Assembly: GCF_040218225.1 (NCBI RefSeq)
Contig: NZ_JAVJQO010000008.1
Span: 62,001-126,000 of the forward strand
Reading direction: 5' to 3'
Length of the DNA stretch: 64,000 nucleotides
Source: Gracilimonas sp.
GTDB lineage: Bacteria > Bacteroidota > Rhodothermia > Balneolales > Balneolaceae
A program made the position numbers and the translations under genes. The notes beneath the pieces are model-generated. The model searched no databases and was not told where the DNA came from. It saw nothing but the letters and a program-made list of their open reading frames with translations. Position 1 is the stretch's first letter. Each line of letters starts with the position of its first letter. Positions 54,492 to 64,000 of this stretch are shown piece after piece.

Positions 54492-57400
54492 ATGATACGA
54501 TTAATACAAAAACACTTGTTGGGTGTCTTTGTAGGTGCGTTTATAATGCTCGCATTTACACTGGATATTCAGGCACAAGTACTAAATACCGTTTGGGAGC
54601 GTACAGCACGTACCGGTGCTGAAGAGCCGCTGCCAACTTGGTTTAATGCAGGCTTCGTACGAGGGATTGCTTATGGTACGGTTGGAGGTAATGAAAGAAT
54701 TTATGCCGCTGATCGCACTAATAATACAATCCAGGTTATGGACGCAGCTACCGGAGCAGATGTAACTCCTGCTACAGCTTTCGACTTATCGGGTGTAAGT
54801 GGTGGTACCTACCCACTAAACGATGTTGAACTTTCTGATGACGGGGTTATTTTCTTAGGAAACCTAACTACAAATGCAACGGTTTCCCCTTTCCGTCTTT
54901 ATTGGTGGACAACAGAAGGCGGTGCTTATGCAGATTCATTGACTTTAAGTCTGCCTGATTCTATTCGTCTTGGCGACAAATTCAGTGTAAAGGGTTCTGT
55001 GGCCGACAATACTGTCGAAATATGGATGCCTGCCGCCAGTAGTAATCCTGGAGTGATCTATGTTGCTACAACATCAGATCAGGGAGCAAATTGGGATATG
55101 GAGAAAATTACGCTCTCAGGTTCCAATGTTGCCCTGGCTGCCAATGCCGATGCCGAACCACTCTCAGTGGGAAGAACCAGCGACTTTTATGTTGTTGCAA
55201 ACGGCACAGCGCCCAAAAGATATACCAGTGCTGGTGCTTATGTTGATAACAGTGAGTTTAATTCCACTGATTTTACCAGCTCAAGAAACGGTTTAAGTAC
55301 ATTTGAAATGAATGGCGAAAGTCATCTTTCTATCTATACCTACCGTCCTGATGGTATTAATGCTGGTAACAAAACAGGTCAGGTTTATGTGTACAATGTA
55401 AATGACGCAACTGCACCTGTTACTGTTGGAGAATCTCCGCTTATGGGAGATGATGCAGACTCATTTAGCTCTATTCATGGGGAAGCCTATCCAAAAGTAA
55501 ATGAAGATGGAACATTCAATGTGTATGCTTTAGACGGTGTAAACGGTCTTGCTGCTTACACAAACTTCTCTGATTTTGAAGCACCAGCAGTGTTCTTTTC
55601 AGAATATGTTGAAGGCTCAAGTAATAACAAGGCACTGGAGATTTATAACGCCACTGGCGATACTGTGGATTTAAGTGCTTATAGACTTTACAGAGCTAAC
55701 AATGGTTCAGCTGAATGGCAGGATACCCTTAGCCTGACCGGTGAACTTCTTGCTGGAAATGTATATGTAATAGCTAATCCAAGTGCTGATCAGGCAATAC
55801 TTAGTGTTGCAGATACCACTGATGAGATTACATTCTATAACGGTGACGACGCTTTAGCCTTAGCTGTTAATAATGAAGGGACTTGGGAAATCATTGATCA
55901 CTTTGGTCAATTAGGTACAGACCCTGGCTCGGCTTGGGATGTAGCTGGTGTAACTGAAGCCACCAATGAACAGACATTGATCAGGAAAGCAAATGTATTT
56001 GTAGGTAATCCGGTTGCGTTAGGTTCTTTTGGAACTGATGCTGCAACATCAGAGTGGATTGTTAGAGATCAAAATGATTTTTCAGACCTGGGAATGCATA
56101 CTAATGGTTATGAAATCACTTTCCAGGCTAATATGAATGATATCATCGACTCTGCTGCCTTTGTGCCCGGAGAAGATTTTGTCACTATTCCTGGTTCTAT
56201 GAATGGGTGGGATACAGCTGCTGATACCCTGGTTGATGGAGATGAGGATGGTATTTACACCAAAACTCTTGTTCTTTCACCAGGTGACTACGCATACAAA
56301 TACCATATCTATTCTAATACCGGACGTATTTCTGGCGGATATGAAACCCGTAATGACAACCGGACCTTTACAGTTAGCGGCGATGCAACATTAGATGCTT
56401 CAATGCCTGAGTTTGACTACTCTGACTTAAACAATGCTGTATTTGGCGAAGTAGAATTATTCTTCGAGGTAGATATGTCTATCCAGGAGCTTAATGGCAA
56501 CTTTGATCCGGAAAATGAGTCGGTTTCTGTGACAGGTGCTTTTGAATCAGATTGGAGTGCAGGTGTTTACAACCTGACCGAATCTCAAACCGAAGGTATC
56601 TACGAAGGTTCTGTGACATTCAGTACCGACAAACCGATACCAAGTACGTATGCTTACAAGTTCACGATTTCTAATTCGGACGAATCTGTGACTTGGGAAA
56701 GTGGAGATAATAGAATGATTACCGTTACCGAAGCTGGATTATTTGAAGGCCGATACCTGGCTCAAAATGCTCCTGATGGTAACATTCCTTATTTCGATGG
56801 AATTGGGCCTAACGATGTATTCTCCGAAGATACTGATGTAGTCTTTGAAGTAGACCTTCGTGCAGCTTATTACCACCTGGCAGATAGTTTAGCACTTCCT
56901 GCAGATGTTCAGGCCGGTGGCGGACAGGACTCAACCATTGAATTCTTATCTGGTAACGGACCTCTGTTAGCTGGTGGATGGGAAGACTGGGGACCTGTTC
57001 TTGGTGGGGCAGAAGACCTCAAGTTCAATGACAGTGGAGAAAATGGTGATGCAGTTGCCGGTGACTCTCTATGGACATTGACTAAGTCTTTCGGTGCCGG
57101 AGATGCTCGTCAGGGTGCTTTCAAACTGGGTATTAATGGTTATGACAACGAAGCAGGTTTCGGTGCTGACCATAACACTCGTATTAGTGGTACTAAGGTA
57201 GAATTCGTATTTGGTGCCTTCGTTCGCGGAGACTCTGTATACGATGACCTGTATGACGAATACATCCTTGCCACGGAAGAAGGACCAGTTGTGGTTCGCC
57301 GAGGTGGTAAAGGTGATAACGATGTAGTTGTTTCTAACGAAGACGAAGAAATCATTACATCACCAGAAGAATTCTCTCTGAGCCAAAACTATCCGAATCC

Positions 57401-57629
57401 GTTTAACCCGACAACCAACATTAACTTCACGTTGCCTTCTGCAACTCAGGTTACGTTGACGGTTTACAACATTCTTGGACAGCAAGTAGCTCAGTTAGTA
57501 AATGGCCGTTTAACTGCAGGACAGCATACTGTACAGTTCGACGCGTCCAATCTTGCATCTGGAATGTATCTGTACCGAATTGAAGCTGGTACATTTACTC
57601 AGAACAAGAAAATGATGTTAATCAAGTAG
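54492..57629 (+). CDS. T9SS-sorted surface glucan-binding protein with lamin-tail and CBM-like modules
   Basis: 1045 residues from the ATG at 54492 (GGAG five bases upstream, signal peptide [20 protein letters not shown]...); a TTG 23 codons upstream is less likely. An N-terminal propeller-like region (about 30-380: [20 protein letters not shown]) is followed by a lamin-tail-type domain ([20 protein letters not shown]). Three starch-binding-like beta-sandwiches come next ([20 protein letters not shown] ... [32 protein letters not shown]). The tail is [15 protein letters not shown] ... KKMMLIK. It probably acts like SusE/SusF, holding alpha-glucan at the cell surface. Confidence 0.8.
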   Translation: MIRLIQKHLLGVFVGAFIMLAFTLDIQAQVLNTVWERTARTGAEEPLPTWFNAGFVRGIAYGTVGGNERIYAADRTNNTIQVMDAATGADVTPATAFDLSGVSGGTYPLNDVELSDDGVIFLGNLTTNATVSPFRLYWWTTEGGAYADSLTLSLPDSIRLGDKFSVKGSVADNTVEIWMPAASSNPGVIYVATTSDQGANWDMEKITLSGSNVALAANADAEPLSVGRTSDFYVVANGTAPKRYTSAGAYVDNSEFNSTDFTSSRNGLSTFEMNGESHLSIYTYRPDGINAGNKTGQVYVYNVNDATAPVTVGESPLMGDDADSFSSIHGEAYPKVNEDGTFNVYALDGVNGLAAYTNFSDFEAPAVFFSEYVEGSSNNKALEIYNATGDTVDLSAYRLYRANNGSAEWQDTLSLTGELLAGNVYVIANPSADQAILSVADTTDEITFYNGDDALALAVNNEGTWEIIDHFGQLGTDPGSAWDVAGVTEATNEQTLIRKANVFVGNPVALGSFGTDAATSEWIVRDQNDFSDLGMHTNGYEITFQANMNDIIDSAAFVPGEDFVTIPGSMNGWDTAADTLVDGDEDGIYTKTLVLSPGDYAYKYHIYSNTGRISGGYETRNDNRTFTVSGDATLDASMPEFDYSDLNNAVFGEVELFFEVDMSIQELNGNFDPENESVSVTGAFESDWSAGVYNLTESQTEGIYEGSVTFSTDKPIPSTYAYKFTISNSDESVTWESGDNRMITVTEAGLFEGRYLAQNAPDGNIPYFDGIGPNDVFSEDTDVVFEVDLRAAYYHLADSLALPADVQAGGGQDSTIEFLSGNGPLLAGGWEDWGPVLGGAEDLKFNDSGENGDAVAGDSLWTLTKSFGAGDARQGAFKLGINGYDNEAGFGADHNTRISGTKVEFVFGAFVRGDSVYDDLYDEYILATEEGPVVVRRGGKGDNDVVVSNEDEEIITSPEEFSLSQNYPNPFNPTTNINFTLPSATQVTLTVYNILGQQVAQLVNGRLTAGQHTVQFDASNLASGMYLYRIEAGTFTQNKKMMLIK

Positions 57630-57658
57630 ATTGATTATTCTCTAATAAGTCTTTTATT

Positions 57659-57684
57659 CGCAGGTACTTTGACCGGTACCTGCG
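57659..57684 (+). terminator. Hairpin between the surface protein and lacI
   Basis: A nine-base perfect stem CGCAGGTAC / GTACCTGCG with an eight-base loop is followed by the loosely T-rich TATTCTT. It may partially terminate or process the transcript so that the surface protein genes are expressed more than lacI. Confidence 0.55.
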
Positions 57685-57707
57685 TATTCTTAAATAAACC
57701 ACTCGAT

Positions 57708-58721
57708 TTGCCAGCAACTATATATGATATCGCTAAGAAAGCAGGTGTAAGTATTGCCACGGTTTCCCGTGTGTTCAATAACAGCGCCAAAGTGTCTGAC
57801 AAAGCCAAGAAGAAAGTATTGGCGGTAGCAGATGAAATGGGGTATCACCCTCAGGCTTTTGCACAAGGGCTTGCCAGTCGCAAGAGCAATACGGTGATGA
57901 TTGTGGTACCTGTTATCTCAAATTATTTCTTTATGGAGGTATTGGGCGGTATTCAGGATAAACTAAGCGAAGAAAATTATGAGCTTAGTATTTTCAATAT
58001 CTCACCCAATAAAGATATTCAGGAACAGGTGGAGCATGTCCTGAAACGAAGATGGGCAGAAGGATATCTTTTCATTTCCATTCATCTTAACGATAAAAAC
58101 TGGAGCAAACTTCAAAAGTATAATGTTCCAATTACCCTTTTAGATGAACACTACGAAGGCTTTGACTCTGTTAGTGTGGATAATGCCCAGGGAGCTTACC
58201 GTGCTGCAAAAAGCCTTTTCCAGGATGGCTATAAACGTGTAGCCATGCTATCTGCTCTGGAAACCTCAAAACCAATCCAGGACCGTATATCAGGATATAA
58301 AAGAGCTCTGAAAGAGTTCAATATACCTTTCGATCAGGAACTGATTGTTAAAGGAGACAGTATGTACCGGGATGGATTCACAGAACGGGCTGGATATGAA
58401 GCTATGGTTAAAATACTGACCATGGAACCTACACCGGAAGCCTGTTTTTGTGCTTCTGATATTCAGGCTGTAGGCGCACTTAAAGCCATGCAGGATACCG
58501 GAAAGCAGATTCCAATTATTGGTTACGATGATATTGAACTGGCTGAATACATGGGACTTTCCACAATTCGTCAGCCAATGAGAGATATGGGATTTTTTGC
58601 TACTCAAAACCTTATCGACCGCATGAATAAGCCGGATAAAGCCATTTCTCAAACAATTTATACACCAGAATTGATTACCCGTACTTCTACAGAAGTAAAC
58701 GGTAAGAAAATCGATGTCTAA
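57708..58721 (+). CDS. LacI-family transcriptional regulator of the starch locus
   Basis: 337 residues starting at TTG 57708, giving MPATIYDIAKKAGVSIATVS; an earlier in-frame TTG at 57669 lies inside a hairpin and adds a non-homologous leader. The LacI HTH (residues 3-55, with hinge GLASRKSNTV) is followed by a periplasmic-binding-protein-like sensor domain (VMIVVPVISNYFFMEVLGGI, SVSVDNAQGAYRAA, ACFCASDIQAVGALKAM, LSTIRQPMRDMG). It likely binds a maltodextrin and controls the palindromic operator at 46837. Its stop overlaps the amylase ATG by eight bases. Confidence 0.9.
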   Translation: MPATIYDIAKKAGVSIATVSRVFNNSAKVSDKAKKKVLAVADEMGYHPQAFAQGLASRKSNTVMIVVPVISNYFFMEVLGGIQDKLSEENYELSIFNISPNKDIQEQVEHVLKRRWAEGYLFISIHLNDKNWSKLQKYNVPITLLDEHYEGFDSVSVDNAQGAYRAAKSLFQDGYKRVAMLSALETSKPIQDRISGYKRALKEFNIPFDQELIVKGDSMYRDGFTERAGYEAMVKILTMEPTPEACFCASDIQAVGALKAMQDTGKQIPIIGYDDIELAEYMGLSTIRQPMRDMGFFATQNLIDRMNKPDKAISQTIYTPELITRTSTEVNGKKIDV

Positions 58722-61623
58722 TTCAAGTTCTATGAAGTATTTAAGCTCACTACTGTTTTTGTTAGTATTCAGTTTTACGGCTATTGATTCATCAGCCCAG
58801 AACACGATTGAGGTTACATTCAGATATTATGCCAATGAAAATGCAGTGAGAGCTTTTGTTCCCGGACAATTCAATAACTGGGGAAATAATAGCAGCGGTC
58901 AGATAAGTACAACAGATGGTTCTTTGATGGAGAAGGATCAGGCTAACGGGTTTTGGTATCAAACGGTTAGTCTTACTGTAGGAGGAGGTACTTCCAGCTA
59001 TCAGGGCCGTTCAGGGTATGCCTATAAATTTCACGAACAATATAATGCGAGTGGAACGGAATGGCAGTGGTTCACCGATCCTCTCAATGATATCGCAATC
59101 GGACAAAATAACGACTCATTCATCGAGGTAACCAACCCGCTTATTTTTCAGCTCCAGCCTTCCAACAATCAAATTGTAGGGGAAGAAGATGAAATCTGGG
59201 CAACTGTAGCTGCAACAGCAAGTGATCCTATCGATGTAGATGCCTCTGAATATCTTGTAAATGGGGTTTCAGCAGGCTCATTTGCCGGAAACTATGATAC
59301 AGGGCGGCAGCTTTTCTCTATTACAGATTTAGCCTCCGTCTCACTTTCAGTAGGCGAAAATACGATAAAACTCATAGCGGTAACGGAGTCAGGGGTAACA
59401 AAAACAGATTCGGTTTCTTTTGCCTATCTCCCGGATGTAAATCCGGAAGAGGCTGCACGCCCACAAGGTCTGCAAGATGGAATCACTTACAGTCAGGACG
59501 GAACTTCAGTGACACTTTCTCTATTTGCTCCCGGAAAGGATTATGTATTCGCTATCGGGGATTTTAATGAATGGAAAGTGAGTGAGGAATATCTCATGAA
59601 AAAAGACTCCTTAAATCCAGACAGCGTTTGGCACTGGATTGAGATTGACGGCCTAACACCCGGAGAGGAGTATGGTATGCAATACCTGGTGGATGGAGAA
59701 CTGCGGGTTTCCGATCCATACTCTGAATTGGTTCTGGATCCCTTTAACGATCAGTATATATCCGCCACTACTTTCCCGAACCTGATGCCATATCCTTCTG
59801 ACTATACTCAGGGATGGGTTACCGTGCTTCAGCCCGGTAAAGCTCTGTACGACTGGGAAGCGACCGACTACCAGCGCCCGGAGAAGACGGAATTGGTGAT
59901 TTATGAACTGCTGCTCCGGGACTTCCTTGATACAAAGAACTTTCAGACACTAACTGATTCACTTGATTATCTCGAGAACCTTGGTGTTAACGCCATTGAA
60001 CTTATGCCCGTGAGTGAATTTGATGGAAACCTGAGCTGGGGATATAATCCCAATCATCATCTGGCACTCGACAAGTTCTATGGTACCCCGACAGCTTTTA
60101 AAAAGTTTGTGGATGAAGCTCACAAAAGAGGGATGGCGGTTATTTTGGATGTGGTAATGAATCATGCCACCGGTGCAAACCCTCTTTATCAGCTCTATGG
60201 AAATGATGACGAATATTATTTCAACTCACAGCCGCGACACGCATTTAATGTATTCAACGATTTTGATCACTCTTATTCCGGGACTCAGTACTACACAAAA
60301 CGTATGATTGAGCACTGGATCAATGAGTATAAGATTGACGGTTTCCGGTGGGATTTGACCAAAGGATTTACTCAAAATTGTACCGAAAGTAATGGTTCGT
60401 GTACCAGTGCTTACCAACAAGATCGCGTTGACCTGCTGAAAAAATATTCGGACTACCAATGGGAAGCTGATCCGGATTTCATCGTCATTTTTGAGCATTT
60501 GGGAACCGAAAACGAAGAAAAAGAGTGGGCCAACTACCGCGTTCATGAAGGTAAAGGGGTGATGCTTTGGGGTAACATGAATTTTGCCTACAGTGAAGCA
60601 TCCATGGGGTATAATGAGAACGGGAAATCCAACCTGGTTGGGGTAGTTGCTGAATCGAGAACCAGTTTTCAGCAACGCCACATTGTTGGATATATGGAAA
60701 GTCATGATGAGCAGTGGCTGATGCTTAAAAAGAAGAAATTTGGAAATTCAGCAGGTAACTATGATATCAAAGAATTAGGTACCGCACTTGCCCGGCAAAA
60801 ACTGGTGGGTGCATTTTTCTTTCCCATGCCCGGACCAAAAATGATTTGGCAATTTGGGGAACTGGGTTACGGTTGGGGTGAAGATGAATGTCTGAAACCG
60901 GGGGGAAGCGGAAATGGAGATTGTCTGGCAAGCGATCCCGGAAGAGTAAGCGAGAAGCCCATCAGATGGAATTATTACACTGATAACGAGCGATTGAAAG
61001 TTTATAAAACGTGGAGCTCTTTAATCAGCCTGAGAAAAAGCAGCCCGGTGTTTACTAATCCTGATGGTGCGTCTTATACCCTGAGTGAAGCTGTAAAATC
61101 ATATGTACTGGAGCATGATGATTCGGATGCATTAGTGGTCGGAAACTTTGGGGTTACTGAAACCGATGCACAGGTGACATTTCCCGCTTCAGGAGATTGG
61201 TATAATTTCTTTGAAGGAACTTCCATTACAGTAGGTGACCCGAATATGACGTTTACTTTAGAACCCGGTGAATTCAGAATTTATACCACAAAACAGTTCG
61301 AAACACCGGAAGAAGGATTACTAACCTCTTCAGAGTCAAAATCAGATTCTGATTTACCCGATTCCTTTCGCTTACGGCAAAATTATCCGAATCCATTCAA
61401 TCCTACTACAACCATTAGTTTTGATGTTGCCAAAGCCGGAGTGGTAAAGCTGGAAGTTTTTGATGTTTTAGGCAGAAAAGTAGCACAGCTGGCAAATGAA
61501 AGAAAAGCCGCCGGCTCATATACGCTAAACTTTGACGCAGGCAATTTAAGCAGCGGAATGTATATCTACCGATTGCAAGCCGGTGAAAAAGTTTTTACCC
61601 GAAAGATGATGCTTGTTAAATAA
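58714..61623 (+). CDS. T9SS-sorted GH13 alpha-amylase
   Basis: 969 residues from the ATG overlapping lacI; an ATG at 58732 would also leave an intact signal peptide (MKYLSSLLFLLVFSFTAIDS...). N-terminal CBM48/E-set-like modules (FVPGQFNNWGNN..., FAIGDFNEWKVSEEYLMKK) precede a GH13 barrel with the conserved regions DVVMNH, GFRWDLTKG (nucleophile Asp547), FIVIFEHLG (acid/base Glu594) and MESHDEQ (Asp665). The tail is [18 protein letters not shown] ... MYIYRLQAG ... RKMMLVK. It should degrade starch-type glucans outside the cell, attached or released by the type IX system. Confidence 0.93.
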   Translation: MSNSSSMKYLSSLLFLLVFSFTAIDSSAQNTIEVTFRYYANENAVRAFVPGQFNNWGNNSSGQISTTDGSLMEKDQANGFWYQTVSLTVGGGTSSYQGRSGYAYKFHEQYNASGTEWQWFTDPLNDIAIGQNNDSFIEVTNPLIFQLQPSNNQIVGEEDEIWATVAATASDPIDVDASEYLVNGVSAGSFAGNYDTGRQLFSITDLASVSLSVGENTIKLIAVTESGVTKTDSVSFAYLPDVNPEEAARPQGLQDGITYSQDGTSVTLSLFAPGKDYVFAIGDFNEWKVSEEYLMKKDSLNPDSVWHWIEIDGLTPGEEYGMQYLVDGELRVSDPYSELVLDPFNDQYISATTFPNLMPYPSDYTQGWVTVLQPGKALYDWEATDYQRPEKTELVIYELLLRDFLDTKNFQTLTDSLDYLENLGVNAIELMPVSEFDGNLSWGYNPNHHLALDKFYGTPTAFKKFVDEAHKRGMAVILDVVMNHATGANPLYQLYGNDDEYYFNSQPRHAFNVFNDFDHSYSGTQYYTKRMIEHWINEYKIDGFRWDLTKGFTQNCTESNGSCTSAYQQDRVDLLKKYSDYQWEADPDFIVIFEHLGTENEEKEWANYRVHEGKGVMLWGNMNFAYSEASMGYNENGKSNLVGVVAESRTSFQQRHIVGYMESHDEQWLMLKKKKFGNSAGNYDIKELGTALARQKLVGAFFFPMPGPKMIWQFGELGYGWGEDECLKPGGSGNGDCLASDPGRVSEKPIRWNYYTDNERLKVYKTWSSLISLRKSSPVFTNPDGASYTLSEAVKSYVLEHDDSDALVVGNFGVTETDAQVTFPASGDWYNFFEGTSITVGDPNMTFTLEPGEFRIYTTKQFETPEEGLLTSSESKSDSDLPDSFRLRQNYPNPFNPTTTISFDVAKAGVVKLEVFDVLGRKVAQLANERKAAGSYTLNFDAGNLSSGMYIYRLQAGEKVFTRKMMLVK

Positions 61624-61636
61624 TAATCAGGATTTA

Positions 61637-64000
61637 ATGAAAAATAAGATTTCCAGATTTTTTCTTGTAGCGGCCGTCTTTTTAGTGTCCGGTTGTTCTG
61701 CATATATCGAAGCGCCCAAAGAATCTCAGATTATTGGGCTTGCTTCTCCAGTAAGCCTGGAATATGGTGAAACCACAATTATAACAGCAGATTATTTTAT
61801 CTCTCACTCACTCATCGATTCTGTTGTTGTGCCAGCTTCACTGTCCGCAGTGTTGTCTCAGGACAGTGAAGAGGTGGTTTTATCAGGCTCTTTAGACAAT
61901 CCCTTGGGCGTTATGACTATATGGGTAGATGGATTTGGATACGATATCCTTCTCAAAAAGTCGAACAAACAGAAGGTGACCATCACTTTTGATCCTGAAG
62001 GCAAGGAGTACCAATCGGTTCAGCTAAAAGGGGAAATGAATAACTGGAATCCGGCAGCTGCTCCTTTTACAAAAGAGAATGGCGTTTGGAAAACAACCAT
62101 GCTGGTGAATGAAGGAGTCTATCAGTACATCCTGATGCTGGACGGTAAAGAAACACCTGATCCTGCTAATCCCAATGCCGTAAGCAATGGTATGGGAGGA
62201 ACAAACTCTGTTCTAACTGTCGGGGATATGGAGGCTGAAAAGCCAACCCTGGAAACCTATGATCATTCGGGGCCGTCCGTTTATCTAAAAACAGAAGCTG
62301 CTGAAAACACCATTGTTTTTTGGGAAAACTACCAACTGAAAACACGGTATCAGGATAACATTCTGAGTTTTGAGATTCCTGCGAATGCCCGGAACTTAAA
62401 ACGTTCTCACATACGGGCATGGACGTATAAAAACGGGCAGCTTTCTAATGATGTGCTCATTCCATTATCAAACGGAAATGTGATCCGAGATACCGGTGAG
62501 TTAACCCGGCACGACCATCACAACTGGAATATGTATTTCGTGTTGATTGACCGCTTCATGGATGGAAATCCATCGAACACAAAAAAAGTAGATGACCCAC
62601 AAATTCACCCCAAGGCAAATTATTACGGCGGTGATTTTGCCGGAATTACACAAACCATCAAAAGCGGTTACTTTAAAGATATTGGAGTAAATACTCTCTG
62701 GCTTTCACCAATCACGCAGAATCCTGAAGAGGCGTATGGATTGTGGGATAAAGGAGGAGTCACCACAACCTTTTCAGGTTACCACGGATACTGGCCGGTA
62801 TCTTCTTCCAAGGTAGATTACCGATTCGGGACCGAAGAAGAATTCAGAGAGCTTCTGGATGTAGCTCACCAAAATGACATGAATGTCATTCTGGATTATG
62901 TCGCCAATCATGTTCATGAGCTTCATCCTGTTTACCAAAAGAACCCTGACTGGGCAACGAATTTATACCTTCCGGATGGTCGGTTAAATACCGAATTGTG
63001 GGACGAGCAACGCCTCACTACCTGGTTTGATACTTTTATGCCAACCCTTGATTTTTCAAAAGAAGAAGTCATAAATACTATGACCGACTCAGCTTTGTAC
63101 TGGGTGAAGGAATTTGAGCTCGATGGCTTTCGTCATGATGCCACCAAACATATTCAGCTTGAGTTCTGGAGAACGCTGACCCGGAAAATTAAAGATTCGG
63201 TAACTATACCGACCGGAAAAGAGGTTTTTCAGATCGGAGAGACCTATGGCAGTCGCGAGCTTATCGCCAGTTATATCAATTCTGGGATGCTGAATTCACA
63301 GTTTGATTTCAGTATCTATGATGCAGGCTTAAACACGTTTGGACAAGGCAATTCTTTCGAAGGACTGCACACTCAGCTGCAGGAAAGTTTCAATTATTAC
63401 GGTTATCACAATTTGATGGGCTATATTTCTGGGAATCACGACAAAACCCGTTTCATCACGTTAACAAGTGGTGAGGTAAGCTGGAGTGAGGATGGAAAGC
63501 TTGCAGGCTGGACCAGGGAAATTGAAGATCCTCAGGCCTTTGCCTATGACCGGTTGAGTATGTTCCATGCTTTTAATCAAACCATTCCCGGAATTCCTGT
63601 TACTTATCAGGGGGATGAATACGGTCAGCCCGGAGCCAACGATCCGGATAATCGCCGTTGGATGGAATTCAGGGAAGAAGAGCTGAGTTCGCCAGAGCTT
63701 AAAAACCGAAGTATCTACAGCAAGCTAACTGAATTACGAAATACTGAAATGACGCTTACCTATGGTGATTTCAGGTTTCATGTGGTTGACGAGAACACTC
63801 TCGCTTATTCAAGAGCCTATTTTGAAGATCAGGTTATTGCGGTTTTCAATAAATCAGATCAGCAAGAAGTGGTAGAGGTAATGCTCCGGAATGAATTTGA
63901 TTATTCAAACCTGGAAGCCCAATTCGGTAATGATTTTGTGATAGAGGAGCGGGTACTCAAAGTAACCCTGCCATCAAACAGTTTTGAAATATTAACTCTT
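61637..64000 (+). CDS. GH13 alpha-amylase lipoprotein (3' end outside window)
   Basis: 788 codons are visible with no stop before the window edge. AGGA lies four bases before the ATG. The signal ends in FLVSGC (Cys20), marking a lipoprotein. An Ig/E-set region and a CBM48-like module (VQLKGEMNNWNPAAAPF ... YQYILMLDG) precede the GH13 barrel with YHGYWPVSSSKVDYRFGTEE, DYVANHVH, LDGFRHDATKH (nucleophile Asp501), FQIGETYG (Glu535) and ISGNHDKTRF (Asp602). It resembles SusG/neopullulanase-type enzymes that cut bound starch at the outer membrane. It follows the T9SS amylase by 13 bp, with no terminator between them. Confidence 0.93.
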   Translation, partial: MKNKISRFFLVAAVFLVSGCSAYIEAPKESQIIGLASPVSLEYGETTIITADYFISHSLIDSVVVPASLSAVLSQDSEEVVLSGSLDNPLGVMTIWVDGFGYDILLKKSNKQKVTITFDPEGKEYQSVQLKGEMNNWNPAAAPFTKENGVWKTTMLVNEGVYQYILMLDGKETPDPANPNAVSNGMGGTNSVLTVGDMEAEKPTLETYDHSGPSVYLKTEAAENTIVFWENYQLKTRYQDNILSFEIPANARNLKRSHIRAWTYKNGQLSNDVLIPLSNGNVIRDTGELTRHDHHNWNMYFVLIDRFMDGNPSNTKKVDDPQIHPKANYYGGDFAGITQTIKSGYFKDIGVNTLWLSPITQNPEEAYGLWDKGGVTTTFSGYHGYWPVSSSKVDYRFGTEEEFRELLDVAHQNDMNVILDYVANHVHELHPVYQKNPDWATNLYLPDGRLNTELWDEQRLTTWFDTFMPTLDFSKEEVINTMTDSALYWVKEFELDGFRHDATKHIQLEFWRTLTRKIKDSVTIPTGKEVFQIGETYGSRELIASYINSGMLNSQFDFSIYDAGLNTFGQGNSFEGLHTQLQESFNYYGYHNLMGYISGNHDKTRFITLTSGEVSWSEDGKLAGWTREIEDPQAFAYDRLSMFHAFNQTIPGIPVTYQGDEYGQPGANDPDNRRWMEFREEELSSPELKNRSIYSKLTELRNTEMTLTYGDFRFHVVDENTLAYSRAYFEDQVIAVFNKSDQQEVVEVMLRNEFDYSNLEAQFGNDFVIEERVLKVTLPSNSFEILTL

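Noticed and set aside
57669-57707. Upstream TTG start for lacI
   Set aside because: It sits inside a hairpin and would add residues not seen before the LacI HTH; TTG 57708 gives the normal MPATIYDIA start.
58290-58805. 171-codon minus-strand ORF over the lacI/amylase junction
   Set aside because: Antisense to two clearly coding genes; no domain or start signal.
60226-60705. 159-codon minus-strand ORF
   Set aside because: Lies opposite the GH13 catalytic regions of the amylase.
1-64000. CRISPR arrays, transposases, integrases or prophage genes
   Set aside because: No regularly spaced direct repeats and no recognisable mobile-element proteins were seen; repeats are limited to short palindromic elements.

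Overview
The window looks like a chromosomal segment of a marine or halophilic member of the Balneolales/Rhodothermota side of the FCB group. The evidence is C-terminal sorting tails of the type [11 protein letters not shown]...[10 protein letters not shown]...KKMMLIK (T9SS-type) on four secreted proteins, TonB-dependent receptors with carboxypeptidase-regulatory-like N-termini, a PorV-like barrel, lipoprotein glycosidases, and promoters with the Bacteroidetes -7 element TAnnTTTG (clearest in front of the tRNA gene). GC content is moderate. Both ends cut a gene: a glucan phosphorylase-like gene on the left and an alpha-amylase on the right.

Layout. (1) 1-10.4 kb, plus strand: a beta-1,3/1,6-glucan (laminarin-like) locus. 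It holds a GH149/GH94-like phosphorylase, a GH17 lipoprotein, a GH30 lipoprotein, a GPH-family sugar symporter, two GH17 proteins without signal peptides, and a T9SS-tailed carbohydrate-binding protein, closed by a strong terminator. The suggested route is surface or periplasmic cleavage, symport, then intracellular hydrolysis and phosphorolysis. A membrane sensor/HTH regulator (10.6-13.3 kb) follows. (2) 13.4-23.1 kb, minus strand: housekeeping genes thrS-infC-rpmI-rplT, then pheS-pheT-zapB-like-zapA-ymdB-like-lolD and a TPR membrane protein. infC appears to use a rare ATC start codon. (3) 23.3-25.4 kb: a four-PAS histidine kinase. (4) 25.5-30.9 kb, minus strand: a phosphate-scavenging group (beta-propeller phytase, TonB receptor, PhoX) in which the receptor and phoX share a Pho-box-like direct repeat. 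(5) 31-32.5 kb: an AT-rich orphan membrane/coiled-coil gene, tRNA-Val(GAC), and a structured gap. (6) 32.5-46.6 kb: nusB, a PPP-type phosphatase, ychF, a D-aminoacylase-like amidohydrolase, adenosine deaminase, polA, an ArsR regulator truncated by a repeat and followed by the remnant of an SRPBCC gene, a Qnr-like pentapeptide protein, a VOC protein, a CrtI-like oxidoreductase, two tandem rhomboids and ispG.

(7) 46.6-64 kb, plus strand: a starch/maltodextrin locus. A perfect LacI-type operator lies in front of a TonB receptor. It is followed by a very large secreted protein with an FnIII domain and Asp-rich loops, a PorV-like barrel, a T9SS-tailed glucan-binding surface protein, a LacI regulator, a T9SS-tailed GH13 alpha-amylase and a lipoprotein GH13 alpha-amylase. 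No SusD is present. The receptor + giant sorted protein + PorV-like trio seems to take its place and is the most unusual system here.

Mobile or repetitive DNA is limited to short intergenic palindromic repeats, including a 94-bp element present twice around arsR. No CRISPR array, transposase or prophage was seen.
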